A DNA stretch of 64,000 nt, taken from positions 134,001-198,000 of the forward strand of contig NC_082696.1 of assembly GCF_949987515.2 (NCBI RefSeq), read 5' to 3'. Made by a program: the position numbers and the translations under genes. The notes below the pieces were generated by a model. That model worked only from the letters and a program-made list of their open reading frames with translations, had not been told where the DNA came from and made no database searches. Position 1 is the first letter of the stretch. Each line of letters begins with the position of its first letter. This document shows, in pieces, positions 11,690-24,950 of the stretch. The DNA comes from Delphinus delphis (lineage: Eukaryota > Chordata > Mammalia > Artiodactyla > Delphinidae).

Positions 11690-14469
11690 TTGTCGTACCC
11701 TCACCTGGACCCTAAACCGTCCCCATCCCCTAACCCTAACCCTAGCCCGAACCCTAACCCGAACCCTTCCGCGAAGCATGACCCTCACCCGTCCCCTAAT
11801 CCTAACCCGTACGTTAACGCTCACCCGCGCCCTCACACGTACGCTCCCCCTAAAGCGTTGTCGTACCCTCACCTGGACCCTAAACCGTCCCCGTCCCCTA
11901 ACCCTAACCCTAGCCCGAACCCTAACCCTAACCCTTCCCCGAAGCCTGAGCCTCACCTGTCCCCTAATCCTAACCCGTACACTAAGGCTCACCCGCACCC
12001 TCACACGTACGCTCCCCCTAAAGCGTTGTCGTACCCTCACCTGGACCCTAAACCGTCCCCGTCCCCTAAGCCTAACCCTAGCCCGAACCCTAACCCTAAC
12101 CCTTCTCTGAAGCCTTAGCCTCACCCGTCCACTAATCCTAACCCGTACGCTAAGGCTCACCCACGCCCTCACACGTACGCTCCCCCTAAAGCGTTGTCGT
12201 ACCCTCACCTGGACCCTAAACCGTCCCCGTCCCCTAACCCTAACCCTAGCCCGAACCCTAACCCTAACCCTTCCCCGAAGCCTGACCCTCACCCGTCCCC
12301 TAATCCTATCCCGTACGCTAACGCTCACCTGCGCCCTCACACGTACTCTCCCCCTAAAGCGTTGTCGTACCCTCACCTGGACCCTAAACCGTCCCCGTCC
12401 CCTAACCCTAACCCTAGCCCGAACCCTAACCCTAACCCTTCCCCGAAGCCAGACCCTCACCCGTCCCCTAATCCTAACCCGTACCCTAACGTTAACCCGC
12501 GCCCTCACACTTACGCTCCCCCTAAAGCGTTGTCGTACCCTCACCTGGACCCTAAACCGTCCCCGTCCCCTAAGCCTAACCCTAGCCCGAACCCTAACCC
12601 TAACCCTTCTCTGAAGCCTTAGCCTCACCCGTCCACTAATCCTAACCCGTACGCTAACGCTCACCCACGCCCTCACACGTACGCTCCCCCTAAAGCGTTG
12701 TCGTACCCTCACCTGGACCCTAAACCGTCCCCGTCCCCTAACCCTAACCCTAGCCCGAACCCTAACCCTAACCCTTCCCCGAAGCCTGACCCTCACCCGT
12801 CCCCTAATCCTAACCCGTACGCTAACGCTCACCTGCGCCCTCACACGTACGCTCCCCCTAAAGCGTTGTCGTACCCTCACCTGGGCCCTAAACCGTCCCC
12901 CTCCCCTACCCTAACCCTAGCCCGAACCCTAACCCTAACCCTTCCCTGAAGCCTGACCCTCACACGTCCCCTAATCCTAACCCGTACCCTAACGCTAACC
13001 CGCGCCCTCACACTTACGCTCCCCCTAAAGCATTGTCGTACCCTCACCTGGACCCTAAACCGTCCCCTTCCCCTAACCCTAACCCTAGCCCGAACGCTAA
13101 CCCTACCCCTTCCCCGAAGCCTGACCATCACCTGTCCCCTTATCCTAACCCGTACGCAAACGCTAACCCGCGCCCACACACATACGCTCCCCCTAAAGCG
13201 TTGTCGTACCCTCACCTGGACCCTAAACCGTCCCCGTCCCCTAACCCTAACTCTAGCCCGAACCCTAACCCTAACCCTTCCCCGAAGCCTGACCCTCACC
13301 CGTCCCCTAATCCTAACCCATACGCTAACGCTAACCCGCGCCCTCACACGTACGCTCCCCCTAAAGCGTTGTCGTACCCTCACCTGGACCCTAAACCGTC
13401 CCCGTCCCCTAACCCTAACCCTAGCCCGAACCCTAACCCTAACACTTCTCTGAAGCCTTAGCCTCACCCGTCCATTAATCCTAACATGTACGCTAACGCT
13501 CACCCGCGCCCTCACACGTACGCTCCCCCTAAAGTGTTGTCGTACCCTCACCTGGACCCTAAACAGTCCCCGTCCCCTAACCCTAACCCTAGCCCGAACC
13601 CTAACCCTAAACCTTCCCCGAAGCCTGACTCTCACCCGTCCCCTAAACCTAACCCGTACACTAACGCTCACCCGCTCCCTCACACGTACGCTACCCCTAA
13701 AGCGTTGTCGTACCCTCACCTGGACCCTAAACCGTCCCTGTCCCCTAACCCTAACCCTAGCCCGAACCCTAACCCTAACACTTCCCCGAAGCCTGACACT
13801 CACCCGTCGCCTATTCCTCACCCGTACGCTAACGCTAACCCGCGCCCTCACACGTACGCTCCCCCTAAAGCGTTGTCGTACCCTCACCTGGACCCTAAAC
13901 CGTCCCCGTCCCCTAACCCTAACCCTAGCCCGAACCCTAACCCTAACCCTTCACCGAAGCCTGACCCTCACCCTTCCCCTAATCCTAACCCGTACGCTAA
14001 CGCTAATGCGGGCCCTCACAAGTACGCTCCCCCTAAAGCGTTGTCGTACCCTCACCTGGACCCTAAACCGTCCCCGTCCCCTAACCCTAACCCTAGCCCG
14101 AACCCTAACCCTAACCCTTCCCCGAAGCCTGACCCTCACCCGTCCCCTAATCCTAACCCGTACGCTAACGCTAACTCGCGCCCTCACACGTACACTCCCC
14201 CTAAAGCGTTGTCGTACCCTCACCTGGACCCTAAACCGTCCCCGTCCCCTAACCCTAACCCTAGCCCGAACCCTAACCCTAACACTTCCCCGAAGCCTGT
14301 TCCTCACCCGTCCCCTAATCCTAACCCGTACGCTAACGCTCACCCGCACCCTCACACGTACGCTCCACCTAAAGCGTTGTCGTACCCTCACCTGGACCCT
14401 AAACCGTCCCCGTCCCCTAACCCTAACCCTAGCCCGAACCCTAAACCTAACCCTTCTCTGAAGCCTTAG
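11690..14469 (+). repeat. Block A3, third partial copy of A with one unit lost
   Basis: From 11,690 the order matches A1 from 3,462 at an offset of 8,228, including the GCGAAGCATGACC unit (11772). The A1 unit at 4,302-4,469 (marked by CACCAGGACC) is missing here. After that point the offset relative to A2 from 4,638 is 8,060 and holds to 14,469, including the one-base deletion near 12,908 shared with 313 and 4848. The loss is a whole unit, so register is kept. Small differences from A1/A2 (CCCAAACCTAACC near 13,645; GTTAACCCG near 12,490) show some divergence since copying. Confidence 0.8.
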
Positions 14470-15476
14470 CCTCACCCGTCCATTAATCCTAACATGTACG
14501 CTAACGCTCACCCGCGCCCTCACACGTACGCTCCCCCTAAAGTGTTGTCGTACCCTCACCTGGACCCTAAACAGTCCCCGTCCCCTAACCCTAACCCTAG
14601 CCCGAACCCTAACCCTAAACCTTCCCCGAAGCCTGACTCTCACCCGTCCCCTAATCCTAACCCGTACACTAACGCTCACCCGCTCCCTCACACGTACGCT
14701 ACCCCTAAAGCGTTGTCGTACCCTCACCTGGACCCTAAACCGTCCCTGTCCCCTAACCCTAACCCTAGCCCGAACCCTAACCCTAACACTTCCCCGAAGC
14801 CTGACACTCACCCGTCGCCTATTCCTCACCCGTACGCTAACGCTAACCCGCGCCCTCACACGTACGCTCCCCCTAAAGCGTTGTCGTACCCTCACCTGGA
14901 CCCTAAACCGTCCCCGTCCCCTAACCCTAACCCTAGCCCGAACCCTAACCCTAACCCTTCACCGAAGCCTGACCCTCACCCTTCCCCTAATCCTAACCCG
15001 TACGCTAACGCTAATGCGGGCCCTCACAAGTACGCTCCCCCTAAAGCGTTGTCGTACCCTCACCTGGACCCTAAACCGTCCCCGTCCCCTAACCCTAACC
15101 CTAGCCCGAACCCTAACCCTAACCCTTCCCCGAAGCCTGACCCTCACCCGTCCCCTAATCCTAACCCGTACGCTAACGCTAACTCGCGCCCTCACACGTA
15201 CACTCCCCCTAAAGCGTTGTCGTACCCTCACCTGGACCCTAAACCGTCCCCGTCCCCTAACCCTAACCCTAGCCCGAACCTAACCCTAACACTTCCCCGA
15301 AGCCTGTTCCTCACCCGTCCCCTAATCCTAACCCGTACGCTAACGCTCACCCGCACCCTCACACGTACGCTCCACCTAAAGCGTTGTCGTACCCTCACCT
15401 GGACCCTAAACCGTCCCCGTCCCCTAACCCTAACCCTAGCCCGAACCCTAACCCTAACCCTTCTCTGAAGCCTTAG
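14470..15476 (+). repeat. 1,008-bp tandem duplication of 13,462-14,469
   Basis: The six-unit segment ending at the TAG marker at 14469 is repeated immediately downstream at an offset of 1,008. It includes the CATGTACG variant (13485 and 14493), the AAACAGTCC variant, the GCGGGCCCTCACAAG variant and the CCTGTTCCTCACC variant (14297 and 15304). The downstream copy has one private base deletion near 15279 (CCCGAACCTAACC). A1 and A2 hold only one copy of this segment, so the duplication happened after A3 separated from them. It is a direct example of gain by exactly one six-unit higher-order repeat. Confidence 0.83.
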
Positions 15477-16457
15477 CCTCACCCGTCCAATAATCCTAAC
15501 CCGTACGCTAACGCTCACCCACGCCCTCACACGTACGCTCCCCCTAAAGCGTTGTCGTACCCTCACCTGGACTCTAAACCGTCCCCGTCCCCTAACCCTA
15601 ACCCTAGCCCGAACCCTAACCCTAACCCTTCCCCGAAGCCTGACCCTCACCCGTCCCCTAATCCTAACCCGTACGCTAACGCTCACCTGCGCCCTCACAC
15701 GTACGCTCCCCCTAAAGCGTTGTCGTACCCTCACCTGGGCCCTAAACCGTCCCCGTCCCCTAACCCTAACCCTAGACCGAACCCTAACCCTAACCCTTCC
15801 CCGAAGCCTGAACCTCACCTGTCCCCTAATCCTAACCCGTACGCTAACGCTAACCCGCGCCCACACACGTACGCTCCCCCTAAAGCGTTGTCGTACCCTC
15901 ACCCGAACCCTAAACCGTCCCCGTCTCCTAACCCTAACCCTAGCCCGAACCCTAACCCGAACGCTTCCCCGAAGACTGACCCTCACCGGTCCCCTAATCC
16001 TAACCCGTACGCTAACGCTCACCCGCGCCCTCACACGTACGCTCCCCCTAAAGCGTTGTCGTACCCTCACCTGGACCCTAAACCGTCCCCGTCCCCTAAC
16101 CCTAACCCTAGCCCGAACCCTAACCCTAACCCTTCCCCGAAGCCTGACCCTCACCCGTCCCCTAATCCTAACCCGTACGCTAACGCTAACTCGCGCCCTC
16201 ACACGTACGCTCCCCCTAAAGCGTTGTCGTACCCTCACCTGGACCCTAAACCGTCCCCGTCCCCTAACCATAACCCTAGCCCGAACCCTAACCCTAACAC
16301 TTCCCCGAAGCCTGACCCTCACCCGTCCCCTAATCCTAACCCGTACGCTAACGCTCACCCGCACCCTCACACGTACGCTCCACCTAAAGCGTTGTCGTAC
16401 CCTCACCTGGACCCTAAACCGTCCCCGTACCCTAACCCTAACCCTAGCCCGAACCCT
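15477..16457 (+). repeat. Copy of A2 positions 6,410-7,390
   Basis: The sequence matches the A2 order at an offset of 9,067 (15552 with 6485), carrying the CAATAATCC variant after the marker, the CCTAGACCG variant (15772), CCGAAGACTGACC (15970) and AACCATAACCC (16266). Private changes include GGACTCTAAACC (15570) and CACCCGAACCC (15900). The match ends inside a unit at about 16,457-16,470, where the array continues with a different source. Confidence 0.78.
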
Positions 16458-17150
16458 AACCCTAACCCTTCCCCGAAGCCTGACCCTCACCGTCCCCTAA
16501 TCCTAACCCGTACGCTAACGTTCACCCGCACCCTCACACGTACGCTCCCCCTGAAGCGTTGTCGTACCCTCACCTGGACCCTAAACCGTCCCCGTCCCCT
16601 AACCCTAACCCTAGCCCGAACCCTAACCCTAACCCTTCTCGGAAGCCTTAGCCTCACCCGTCCACTAATCCTAACATGTACGCTAACGCTCACCCGCGCC
16701 CTCACACGTACGCTCCCCCTAAAGTGTTGTCATACCCTCACCTGGACCCTAAACAGTCCCCGTCCCCTAACCCTAACCCTAGCCCGAACCCTAACCCTAA
16801 ACCTTCCCCGAAGCCTGACTCTCACCCGTCCACTAATCCTAAACCGTACGCTAACGCTAACCTGCGCCCTCACACGTACGCTCCCCCTAAAGCGTTGTCG
16901 TACCCTCACCTGGACCCTAAACCGTCCCTGTCCCCTAACCCTAACCCTAGCCCGAACCCTAACCCTACCCCTTCCCCGAAGCCTGACCCTCACCCGTCGC
17001 CTATTCCTCACCCATACGCTAACGCTAACCCGCGCCCTCACACGTACGCTCCCCCTAAAGCGTTGTCGTACCCTCACCCGGACCCTAAACCGTCCCCGTC
17101 CCCTAACCCTAACCCTAGCCCGAACCCTAACCCTAACCCTTCCCCGAAGC
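16458..17150 (+). repeat. Copy of 9,574-10,266 joined to an A-type segment
   Basis: From about 16,458 the units match those starting near 9,574 at an offset of 6,884. They share the one-base deletion CTCACCGTCCCC (9606 and 16490), GCTAACGTTCACC, CCCCTGAAGCG (9665 and 16549), the TCTCGGAAG marker form, CATGTACG (9790 and 16674) and the TGTTGTCATACC variant. The match ends at about 17,150. The switch between sources keeps hexamer and 168-bp register, as expected of homologous exchange or gene conversion between misaligned arrays. Confidence 0.75.
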
Positions 17151-20100
17151 CTGACCCTCACCCTTCCCCTAATCCTAACCCGTACGCTAACGCTAACGCG
17201 GGCCCTCACAAGTACGCTCCCCCTAAAGCGTTGTCGTACCCTCACCTGGACCCTAAACCGTCCCCGTCCCCTAACCCTAACCCTAGCCCGAACCCTAACC
17301 CTAACCCTTCTCTGAATCCTTAGCCTCACCCGTCCACTAATCCTAACACGTACGCTAACGCTCACCCGCGCCCTCACACGTACGCTCCCCCTAAAGCGTT
17401 GTCGTACACTCACCTGGACCCTAAACCGTCCCCATCCCCTAACCCTAACCCTAGCCCGAACCCTAACCCTAACCCTTCCCCGAAGCCTGACCCTCACCCG
17501 TCCCCTAATCCTAACCCGTACGCTAACGCTAACCCGCGCCCTCACACGTACGCTCCCCCTAAAGCGTTGTCGTACCCTCACCTGGACCCTAAACCGTCCC
17601 CGTCCCCTAACCCTAACCCTAGCCCGAACCCTAACCCTAACCCTTCCCCGAAGCCTGAACCTCACCCGTCCCCTAATCCTAACCCGTACGCTAACGCTAA
17701 CCCGCGCCCACACACGTACGCTCCCCCTAAAGCGTTGTCGTACCGTCACCCGGACCCTAAACCGTCCCCGTCTCCTAACCCTAACCCTAGCCCGAACCCT
17801 AACCCTAACCCTTCCCCGAAGCCTGAGCCTCAACTGTCCCCTAATCCTAAGCCGTACGCTAACACTCACCCGCACCCTCACACGTACGCTCCCCCTAAAG
17901 CGTTGTCGTACCCTCACCTGGACCGTAAACCGTCCCCGTCCCCTAAGCCTAACCCTAGCCCGAACCCTAACCCTAACCCTTCTCTGAAGCCTTAGCCTCA
18001 CCCGTCCACTAATCCTAACCCGTACGCTAACGCTCACCCGCGCCCTCACACGTACGCTCCCCCTAAAGCGTTGTCGTACCCTCACCTGGACCCTAAACCG
18101 TCCCCGTCCCCTAACCCAAACCCTAGCCCGAACCCTAACCCTAACCCTTCCCCGAAACCTGACCCTCACCCGTCCCCTAATCCTAACCCGTACACTAACG
18201 CTAACCCGCGCCCTCACACGTACGCTCCCCCTAAAGTGTTGTCGTACCCTCACCTGGACCCTAAACCGTCCCCGTCCCCTAACCCTAACCCTAGTCCGAA
18301 CCCTAACCCTAACCCTTCTCTGAAGCCTTAGCCTCACACGTCCACTAATACTAAACCGTACGCTAACGCTCACCCGCGCCCTCACACGTACGCTCCCCCT
18401 AAAGCGTTGTCGTACCCTCACCTGGACCCTAAACCGTCCCCGTCCCCTAACCCTAACCCTAACCCAAACCCTAACCCTAACCCTTCCCCGAAGCCTGACC
18501 CTCACCCGTCCCCTAATCCTAACCCGTACGCTAACGCTAACCCGCGCCCTCACACGTACGCTTCCCGTAAAGCGTTGTCGTACCCTCACCTGGACCCTAA
18601 ACCGTCCCCGTCCCCTAACCCTAACCCTAGCCCGAACCCTAACCCTAACCCTTCCCCGAAGCCTGACCCTCACCCGTCCCCTAATCCTAACCCGTACGCT
18701 AACGCTAACCCACGCCCTCACACGTACGCTCCCCCTAAAGCGTTGTCGTACCCTCACCTGGACCCTAAACCGTCCCCATCCCCTAACCCTAACCCTAGCC
18801 CGAACCCTAACCCTAACCCTTCCCCAAAGCCTGACCCTCACCCGTCCCCTAATCCTAACCCGTACGCTAACGCTCACCCGCACCCTCACACGTACGCTCC
18901 CCCTAAAGCGTTGTCGTTCCCTCACCTGGACCCTAAACCGTCCCCGTCCCCTAACCCTAACCCTAGCCCGAACCCTAACCCTAAAACTTCCCCTAAGCGT
19001 GACACTCACCCGTCCCCTAATCCTAACCCGTACGCTAACACTCACCCGCGCCCTCACACGTACGCTCCCCCTAAAGCGTTGTCGTACCCTCACCTGGACC
19101 CTAAACCGTCCCCGTCCCCTAACCCTAACCCTAGCCCGAACCCTAACCCTAACACTTCCCCGAAGCCTGACCCTCACCCGTCCCCTAATCCTAACCCGTA
19201 CGCTAACGCTCACCCGTGCCCTCACACGTACGCTCCCCCTAAAGCGTTGTCGTACCCTCACCTGGACCCTAAACCGTCCCTGTCCCCTAACCCTAACCCT
19301 AGCCCGAACCCTAACCCTAACCCTTCCCCGAAGCCTGAGCCTCACCCGTCCCCTAATCCTAACCCGTACGCTAACGCTCACCGGCGCCCTCACACGTACG
19401 CTCCACCTAAAGCATTGTTGTACCCTCACCTGGATTCTAAACCGTCCCAGTCTCCTAACCCTAACCCTAGCCCGAACCCTATCCCTAACCCTTCACCGAA
19501 GCCTGAGCCTCACACGTCCCCTAATCCTAACCCGTACGCTAACGCTAACCCGCGCCCTCACACGTACGCTCCCCCTAAAGCGTTGTCGTACCCTCACCTG
19601 GACCCTAAACCGTCCCCGTCCCCTAACCCTAACCCTAGCCCGAACCCTAACCCTAAATCTTCCCCTAAGCCTGACACTAACCCGTCCCCTAATCGTAACC
19701 CGTACGCTAACGCTCACCCGCGCCCTCACACGTACGCTCCCCCTAAAGCGTTGTCGTACCCTCACCTGGACCCTAAACCGTCCCCGTCCCCTAACCCTAA
19801 CCCTAGCCCGAACCCTAACCCTAACCCTTCCCCGAAGCCTGAGCCTCACCCGTCCCCTAATCCTAACCCGTACGCTAACGCTCACCAGCGCCCTCACACG
19901 TACGCTCCCCCTAAAGCGTTGTCGTACCCTCACCTGGACCCTAAACCGTCCCCGTTCCCTAACCCTAACCCTAGCCCGAACCCTAACCCCAAAACTTCCC
20001 CGAAGCCTGACCTTCACCCGTCCCCTAATCCTAACACGTACGCTAACGCTCACCCACGCCCTCACACGTACGCTCCCCCTAAAGCGTTGTCATACCCTCA

Positions 20101-21269
20101 CCTGGGTCCTAAACCGGCCCTGTCCCCTAACCCTAACCCTAGCCCGAACCCTAACCCTAACCCTTCCCTGAAGCCTGACACTCACCCGTCCCCTAATTCT
20201 AACCCGTACGCTAATGCTCACCCGCTCCCTCACACGTACGCTCCCCCTAAAGCGTTGTCGTACCCTCACCTGGACCCTAAACTGTCCCCGTCCCCTAACC
20301 CTAACCCTAGCCCGAACCCTAACCCTAAATCTTCCCCTAAGCCTGACACTCACCCGTCCCCTAATCCTAACCCGTACGCTAACGCTCACCCGCGCCCTCA
20401 CACGTACGCTCCCCCTAAAGCGTTGTCGTACCCTCACCTTGACCCTAAACCGTCCCCGTCCCCTAACCCTAACCCTAGCCCGAACCCTAACCCTAACCCT
20501 TCCCCGAAGCCTGACCCTCACCCGTCCCCTAATCCTAACCCGTACGCTAAGGCTAACCCACGCCCTCACACGTACGCTCCCCGTAAAGCGCTGTCATACC
20601 CTCACCTGGACCCTAAACCGTCCCTGTCCCCTAACCCTAACCCTCGCCCGAACCCTAACCCTAACCCTTCCCCGAAGCCTGAGCCTCACCCGTCCCCTAA
20701 TCCTAACCCGTACGCTAACGCTAACCCGCGCCCTCACACGTACGCTTCCCCTAAAGCGTTGTCGTACCCTCACCTGGACCCTAAACCATCCCCGTCCCCT
20801 AACCCTAACCCTAGCCCGAACCCTAACCCCAACCCTCCCCCGAAGCCTGACCCTCACCCGTCCCCTAATCCTAACCCGTACGCTAACGCTAACCCGCCCC
20901 CTCACACGTACGCTCCACCTAAAGCGTTGTCGTACACTCACCTGGATCCTAAACCGTCCCCGTCCCCTAACCCTAACCCTAGCTCGAACCATAAACCTAA
21001 CCCTTCCCCGAAGCCTGACCCTCACCCGTCCCCTAATCCTAACCCGAACGCTAAAGCTAACCCGCACCCTCACACGTACGCTCCCCCTAAAGCGTTCTCG
21101 TACACTCACCTGGACCCTAAACTGTCCCCGTCCCCTAAACCTAACCCTAGTCCGAACCCTAAAACTAACCCTTCCTCGAAGCCTGACACTCACCCGTCCC
21201 CTAATCCTAACCCGTACGCTAACGCTCACCCGCGCCCTCACACGTATGCTCCCCCTAAAGCATTGTCGT
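17151..21269 (+). repeat. Diverged monomers with a 19-unit run lacking the TAG marker
   Basis: This tract contains markers at 17323 (variant ending AATCCTTAG), 17995 and 18331, then none until 21523. That gap is 3,192 bp, exactly 19 units. Within the run several units carry other linked variants, such as CCTAAAACTTCCCC, CCTAAATCTTCCCC and GGATTCTAAACC. The part from about 20,520 to 21,080 has the same unit order as about 10,610-11,170, including GGATCC at 20944-20949. No small indel was seen in this stretch. It is ordinary satellite; the missing marker suggests a local sub-array that expanded from marker-free units. Confidence 0.72.
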
Positions 21270-23282
21270 ACCCTCACCTGGACCCTAAACCGTCCCCGTC
21301 CCCTAACCCTAACCCTAGCCCGAACCCTAACCCTAACCCTTCCCCGAAGCCTGAGCCTCACCTGTCCCCTAATCCTAACCCGTACGCTAACGCTCACCCG
21401 CACCCTCACACGTACGCTCCCCCTAAAGCGTTGTCGTACCCTCACCTGGACCCTAAACCGTCCCCGTCCCCTAAGCCTAACCCTAGCCCGAACCCTAACA
21501 CTAACCTTTCTTTGAAGCCTTAGCCTCATCCGTCCACTAATCCTAACCCGTACGCTAACGCTCACCCACGCCCTCACACGTACGCTCCCCCTAAAGCGTT
21601 GTCGTACCCTCACCTGGACCCTAAACCGTCCCCGTCCCCTAACCCTAACCCTAGCCCGAACCCCAACCCTAACCCTTCCCCGAAGCCTGACCCTCACCCG
21701 TCCCCTAATCCTAACCCGTACGCTAACGCTAACCCGCGCCCTCACACGTACGCTCCCCCTAAAGCGTTGTCGTTCCCTCACCTGGACCCTAAACCGTCCC
21801 CGTCCCCTAACCCTAACCCTAGCCTGAACCCTAACCCTAACCCTTCCCCGAAGCCTGACCCTCACCCGTCCCCTAATCCTAACCCGTACGCTAACGCTCA
21901 CCCGCGCCCTCACACGTACGCTCCCCCTAAAGCATTGTCGTACCCTCACCTGGACCCTAAACCGTCCCCGTCCCCTAACCCTAACCCTAGCCCGAACCCT
22001 AACCCTAACCCTTCCCCGAAGCCTGACCCTCACAATCCCCTAATCCTATCCCGTACGCTAACGCTCACCAGCACCCTCACACGTACGCTCCCCCTGAAGC
22101 GTTGTCGTGCCCTCACCTGGACCCTAAACCGTCCCCGTCCCCTAACCCTAACTCTAGCCCGAACCCTAAACCTAACCCTTCTCGGAAGCCTTAGCCTCAC
22201 CCGTCCACTAATCCTAACCCGTACGCTAACGCTCACCCGCGCCCTCACACGTACGCTCCCCCTAAAGTGTTGTCGTACCCTCACCTGGACCCTAAACAGT
22301 CCCCGTCCCCTAACCTAACCCTAGCCCGAACCCTAACCCTAAACCTTCCCCGAAGCCTGACTCTCACCCGTCCCCTAATCCTAACCCGTACGCTAACGCT
22401 CACCCGCGCCCTCACACGTACGCTCCCCCTAAAGCGTTGTCGTACCCTTACCTGGACCCTAAACCGTCACTGTCCCCTAACCCTAACCCTAGCCCGAACC
22501 CTAACCCTACCCCTTCCCCGAAGCCTGACCCTCACCCGTCGCCTATTCTTCACCCTTATGCTAACGCTAACCCGCGCCCTCACACGTACGCTCCCCCTAA
22601 AGCGTTGTCGTACCCTCACCTGGACCCTAAACCGTCCCCGTCCCCTAACCCTAACCCTAGCCCGAACCCTAACCCTAACCCTTCCCCAAAGCCTGACCCT
22701 CACCCTTCCCCAATCCTAACCCGTACGCTAACGCTAACGCGGGCCCTCACAAGTACGCTCCCCCTAAAGCGTTGTCGTACCCTCACCTGGACCCTAAACC
22801 GTCCCCGTCCCCTAACCCTAACCCTAGCCCGAACCCTAACCCTAACCCTTCCCCGAAGCCTGACCCTCACCCGTCCCCTAATCCTAACCCGTACGCTAAC
22901 GCTAACTCACGCCCTCACACGTACGCTCCCCCTAAAGCGTTGTCGTACCCTCACCTGGACCCTAAACCGTCCCCGTCCCCTAACCCTAACCCTAGCCCGA
23001 ACCCTAACCCTAACCCTTCCCCGAAACCTGACAATCACCCGTCCCCTAATCCTAACCCATACGCTAACGCTAACCCGCTCCCTCACACGTACGCTCCCCC
23101 TAAAGCGTTGTCGTACCCTCACCTGGACCCTAAACCGTCCCCGTCCCCTAACCCTAACCCTAGCCCGAACCCTAACCCGAACCCTTCCCCGAAGCCTGAC
23201 CCTCACCGGTCCCCTAAACCTAACCCGTACGCTAACGCTCACCCGCGCCCTCACACGTACGCTTCCCCTAAAGCATTGTCGT
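21270..23282 (+). repeat. Block D1, first copy of a 2,013-bp (12-unit) tandem duplication
   Basis: D1 and the following D2 share unit order at an offset of 2,013 (12 units minus three bases). Each copy contains the same three one-base deletions: CTCACAATCCCC (22034, 24047), CCCCTAACCTAACC (22312, 24325) and CCTTCCCCAATCC (22710, 24723). Both also carry ACTAACCTTTCTTTGAAG before the marker (21504, 23517), the TCTCGGAAG marker form and AAACAGTCC. The boundaries given are approximate because the ends fall inside similar units. Confidence 0.82.
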
Positions 23283-24950
23283 ACCCTCACCTGGACCCTA
23301 AACCGTCCCCGTCCCCTAACCCTAACCCTAGCCCGAACCCTAACCCTAACCCTTCCCCGAAGCCTGAGCCTCACCTGTCCCCTAATCCTAACCCGTACGC
23401 TAACGCTCACCCGCACCCTCACACGTACGCTCCCCCTAAAGCGTTGTCGTACCCTCACCTGGACCCTAAACCGTCCCCGTCCCCTAAGCCTAACCCTAGC
23501 CCGAACCCTAACACTAACCTTTCTTTGAAGCCTTAGCCTCACCCGTCCACTAATCCTAACCCGTACGCTAACGCTCACCCACGCCCTCACACGTACGCTC
23601 CCCCTAAAGCGTTGTCGTACCCTCACCTGGACCCTAAACCGTCCCCGTCCCCTAACCCTAACCCTAGCCCGAACCCCAACCCTAACCCTTCCCCGAAGCC
23701 TGACCCTCACCCGTCCCCTAATCCTAACCCGTACGCTAACGCTAACCCGCACCCTCACACGTACGCTCCCCCTAAAGCGTTGTCGTACCCTCACCTGGAC
23801 CCTAAACCGTCCCCGTCCCCTAACCCTAACCCTAGCCCGAACCCTAACCCGAACCCTTCCCCGAAGCCTGACCCTCACCCGTCCCCTAATCCTAACCCGT
23901 ACGCTAACGCTAACCCGCGCCCTCACACGTACGCTCCCCCTAAAGCATTGTCGTACCCTCACCTAGACCCTAAACCGTCCCCGTCCCCTAACCCTAACCC
24001 TAGCCCGAACCCTAACCCTAACCCTTCCCCGAAGCCTGACCCTCACAATCCCCTAATCCTATCCCGTACGCTAACGCTCACCCGCACCCTCACACGTACG
24101 CTCCCCCTGAAGCGTTGTCGTACCCTCACCTGGACCCTAAACCGTCCCCGTCCCCTAACCCTAACCCTAGCCCGAACCCTAAACCTAACCCTTCTCGGAA
24201 GCCTTAGCCTCACCCGTCCACTAATCCTAACCCGTACGCTAACGCTCACCCGCGCCCTAACACGTACGCTCCCCCTAAAGTGTTGTCGTACCCTCACCTG
24301 GACCCTAAACAGTCCCCGTCCCCTAACCTAACCCTAGCCCGAACCCTAACCCTAAACCTTCCCCGAAGCCTGACTCTCACCCGTCCCCTAATCCTAACCC
24401 GTACGCTAACGCTCACCCGCGCCCTCACACGTACGCTCCCCCTAAAGCGTTGTCGTACCCTTACCTGGACCCTAAACCGTCACTGTCCCCTAACCCTAAC
24501 CCTAGCCCGAACCCTAACCCTACCCCTTCCCCGAAGCCTGACCCTCACCCGTCGCCTATTCCTCACCCGTACGCTAACGCTAACCCGCGCCCTCACACGT
24601 ACGCTCCCCCTAAAGCGTTGTCGAACCCTCACCTGGACCCTAAACCGTCCCCGTCCCCTAACCCTAACCCTAGCCCGAACCCTAACCCTAACCCTTCCCC
24701 GAAGCCTGACCCTCAACCTTCCCCAATCCTAACCCGTACGCTAACGCTAACGCGGGCCCTCACACGTACGCTCCCCCTAAAGCGTTGTCGTACCCTCACC
24801 TGGACCCTAAACCGTCCCCGTCCCCTAACCCTAACCCTAGCCCGAACCCTAACCCTAACCCTTCCCCGAAGCCTGACCCTCACCCGTCCCCTAATCCTAA
24901 CCCGTACGCTAACGCTAACTCGCGCCCTCACATGTACGCTCCCCCTAAAG
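23283..24950 (+). repeat. Block D2, second copy of the D segment
   Basis: D2 repeats D1 with its three shared deletions and differs by a limited number of substitutions: CACCCGCACC against CACCAGCACC near 24,080/22,066, CCCTAACACG near 24,255, and TGTCGAACCC near 24,620. Agreement is lost at about 24,950, after the TCGCGCCCTCACATG variant. A further relative with the first of the three deletions lies near 33,945. The second and third deletions recur in E1/E2 at 41.9-43.5 kb, so D and E descend from one ancestral segment. Confidence 0.8.

Noticed and set aside
18407..21523. Plus-strand Pro-Asn/Pro-Ser frames (up to 1,038 codons) as a proline-rich structural protein or megasatellite gene
   Set aside because: These begin at TTG, with ATG absent from the consensus. 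They end at the TAG-marked satellite variant, and the alternative Leu-Thr frame is equally open. There is no signal peptide, non-repetitive domain or splice signal.
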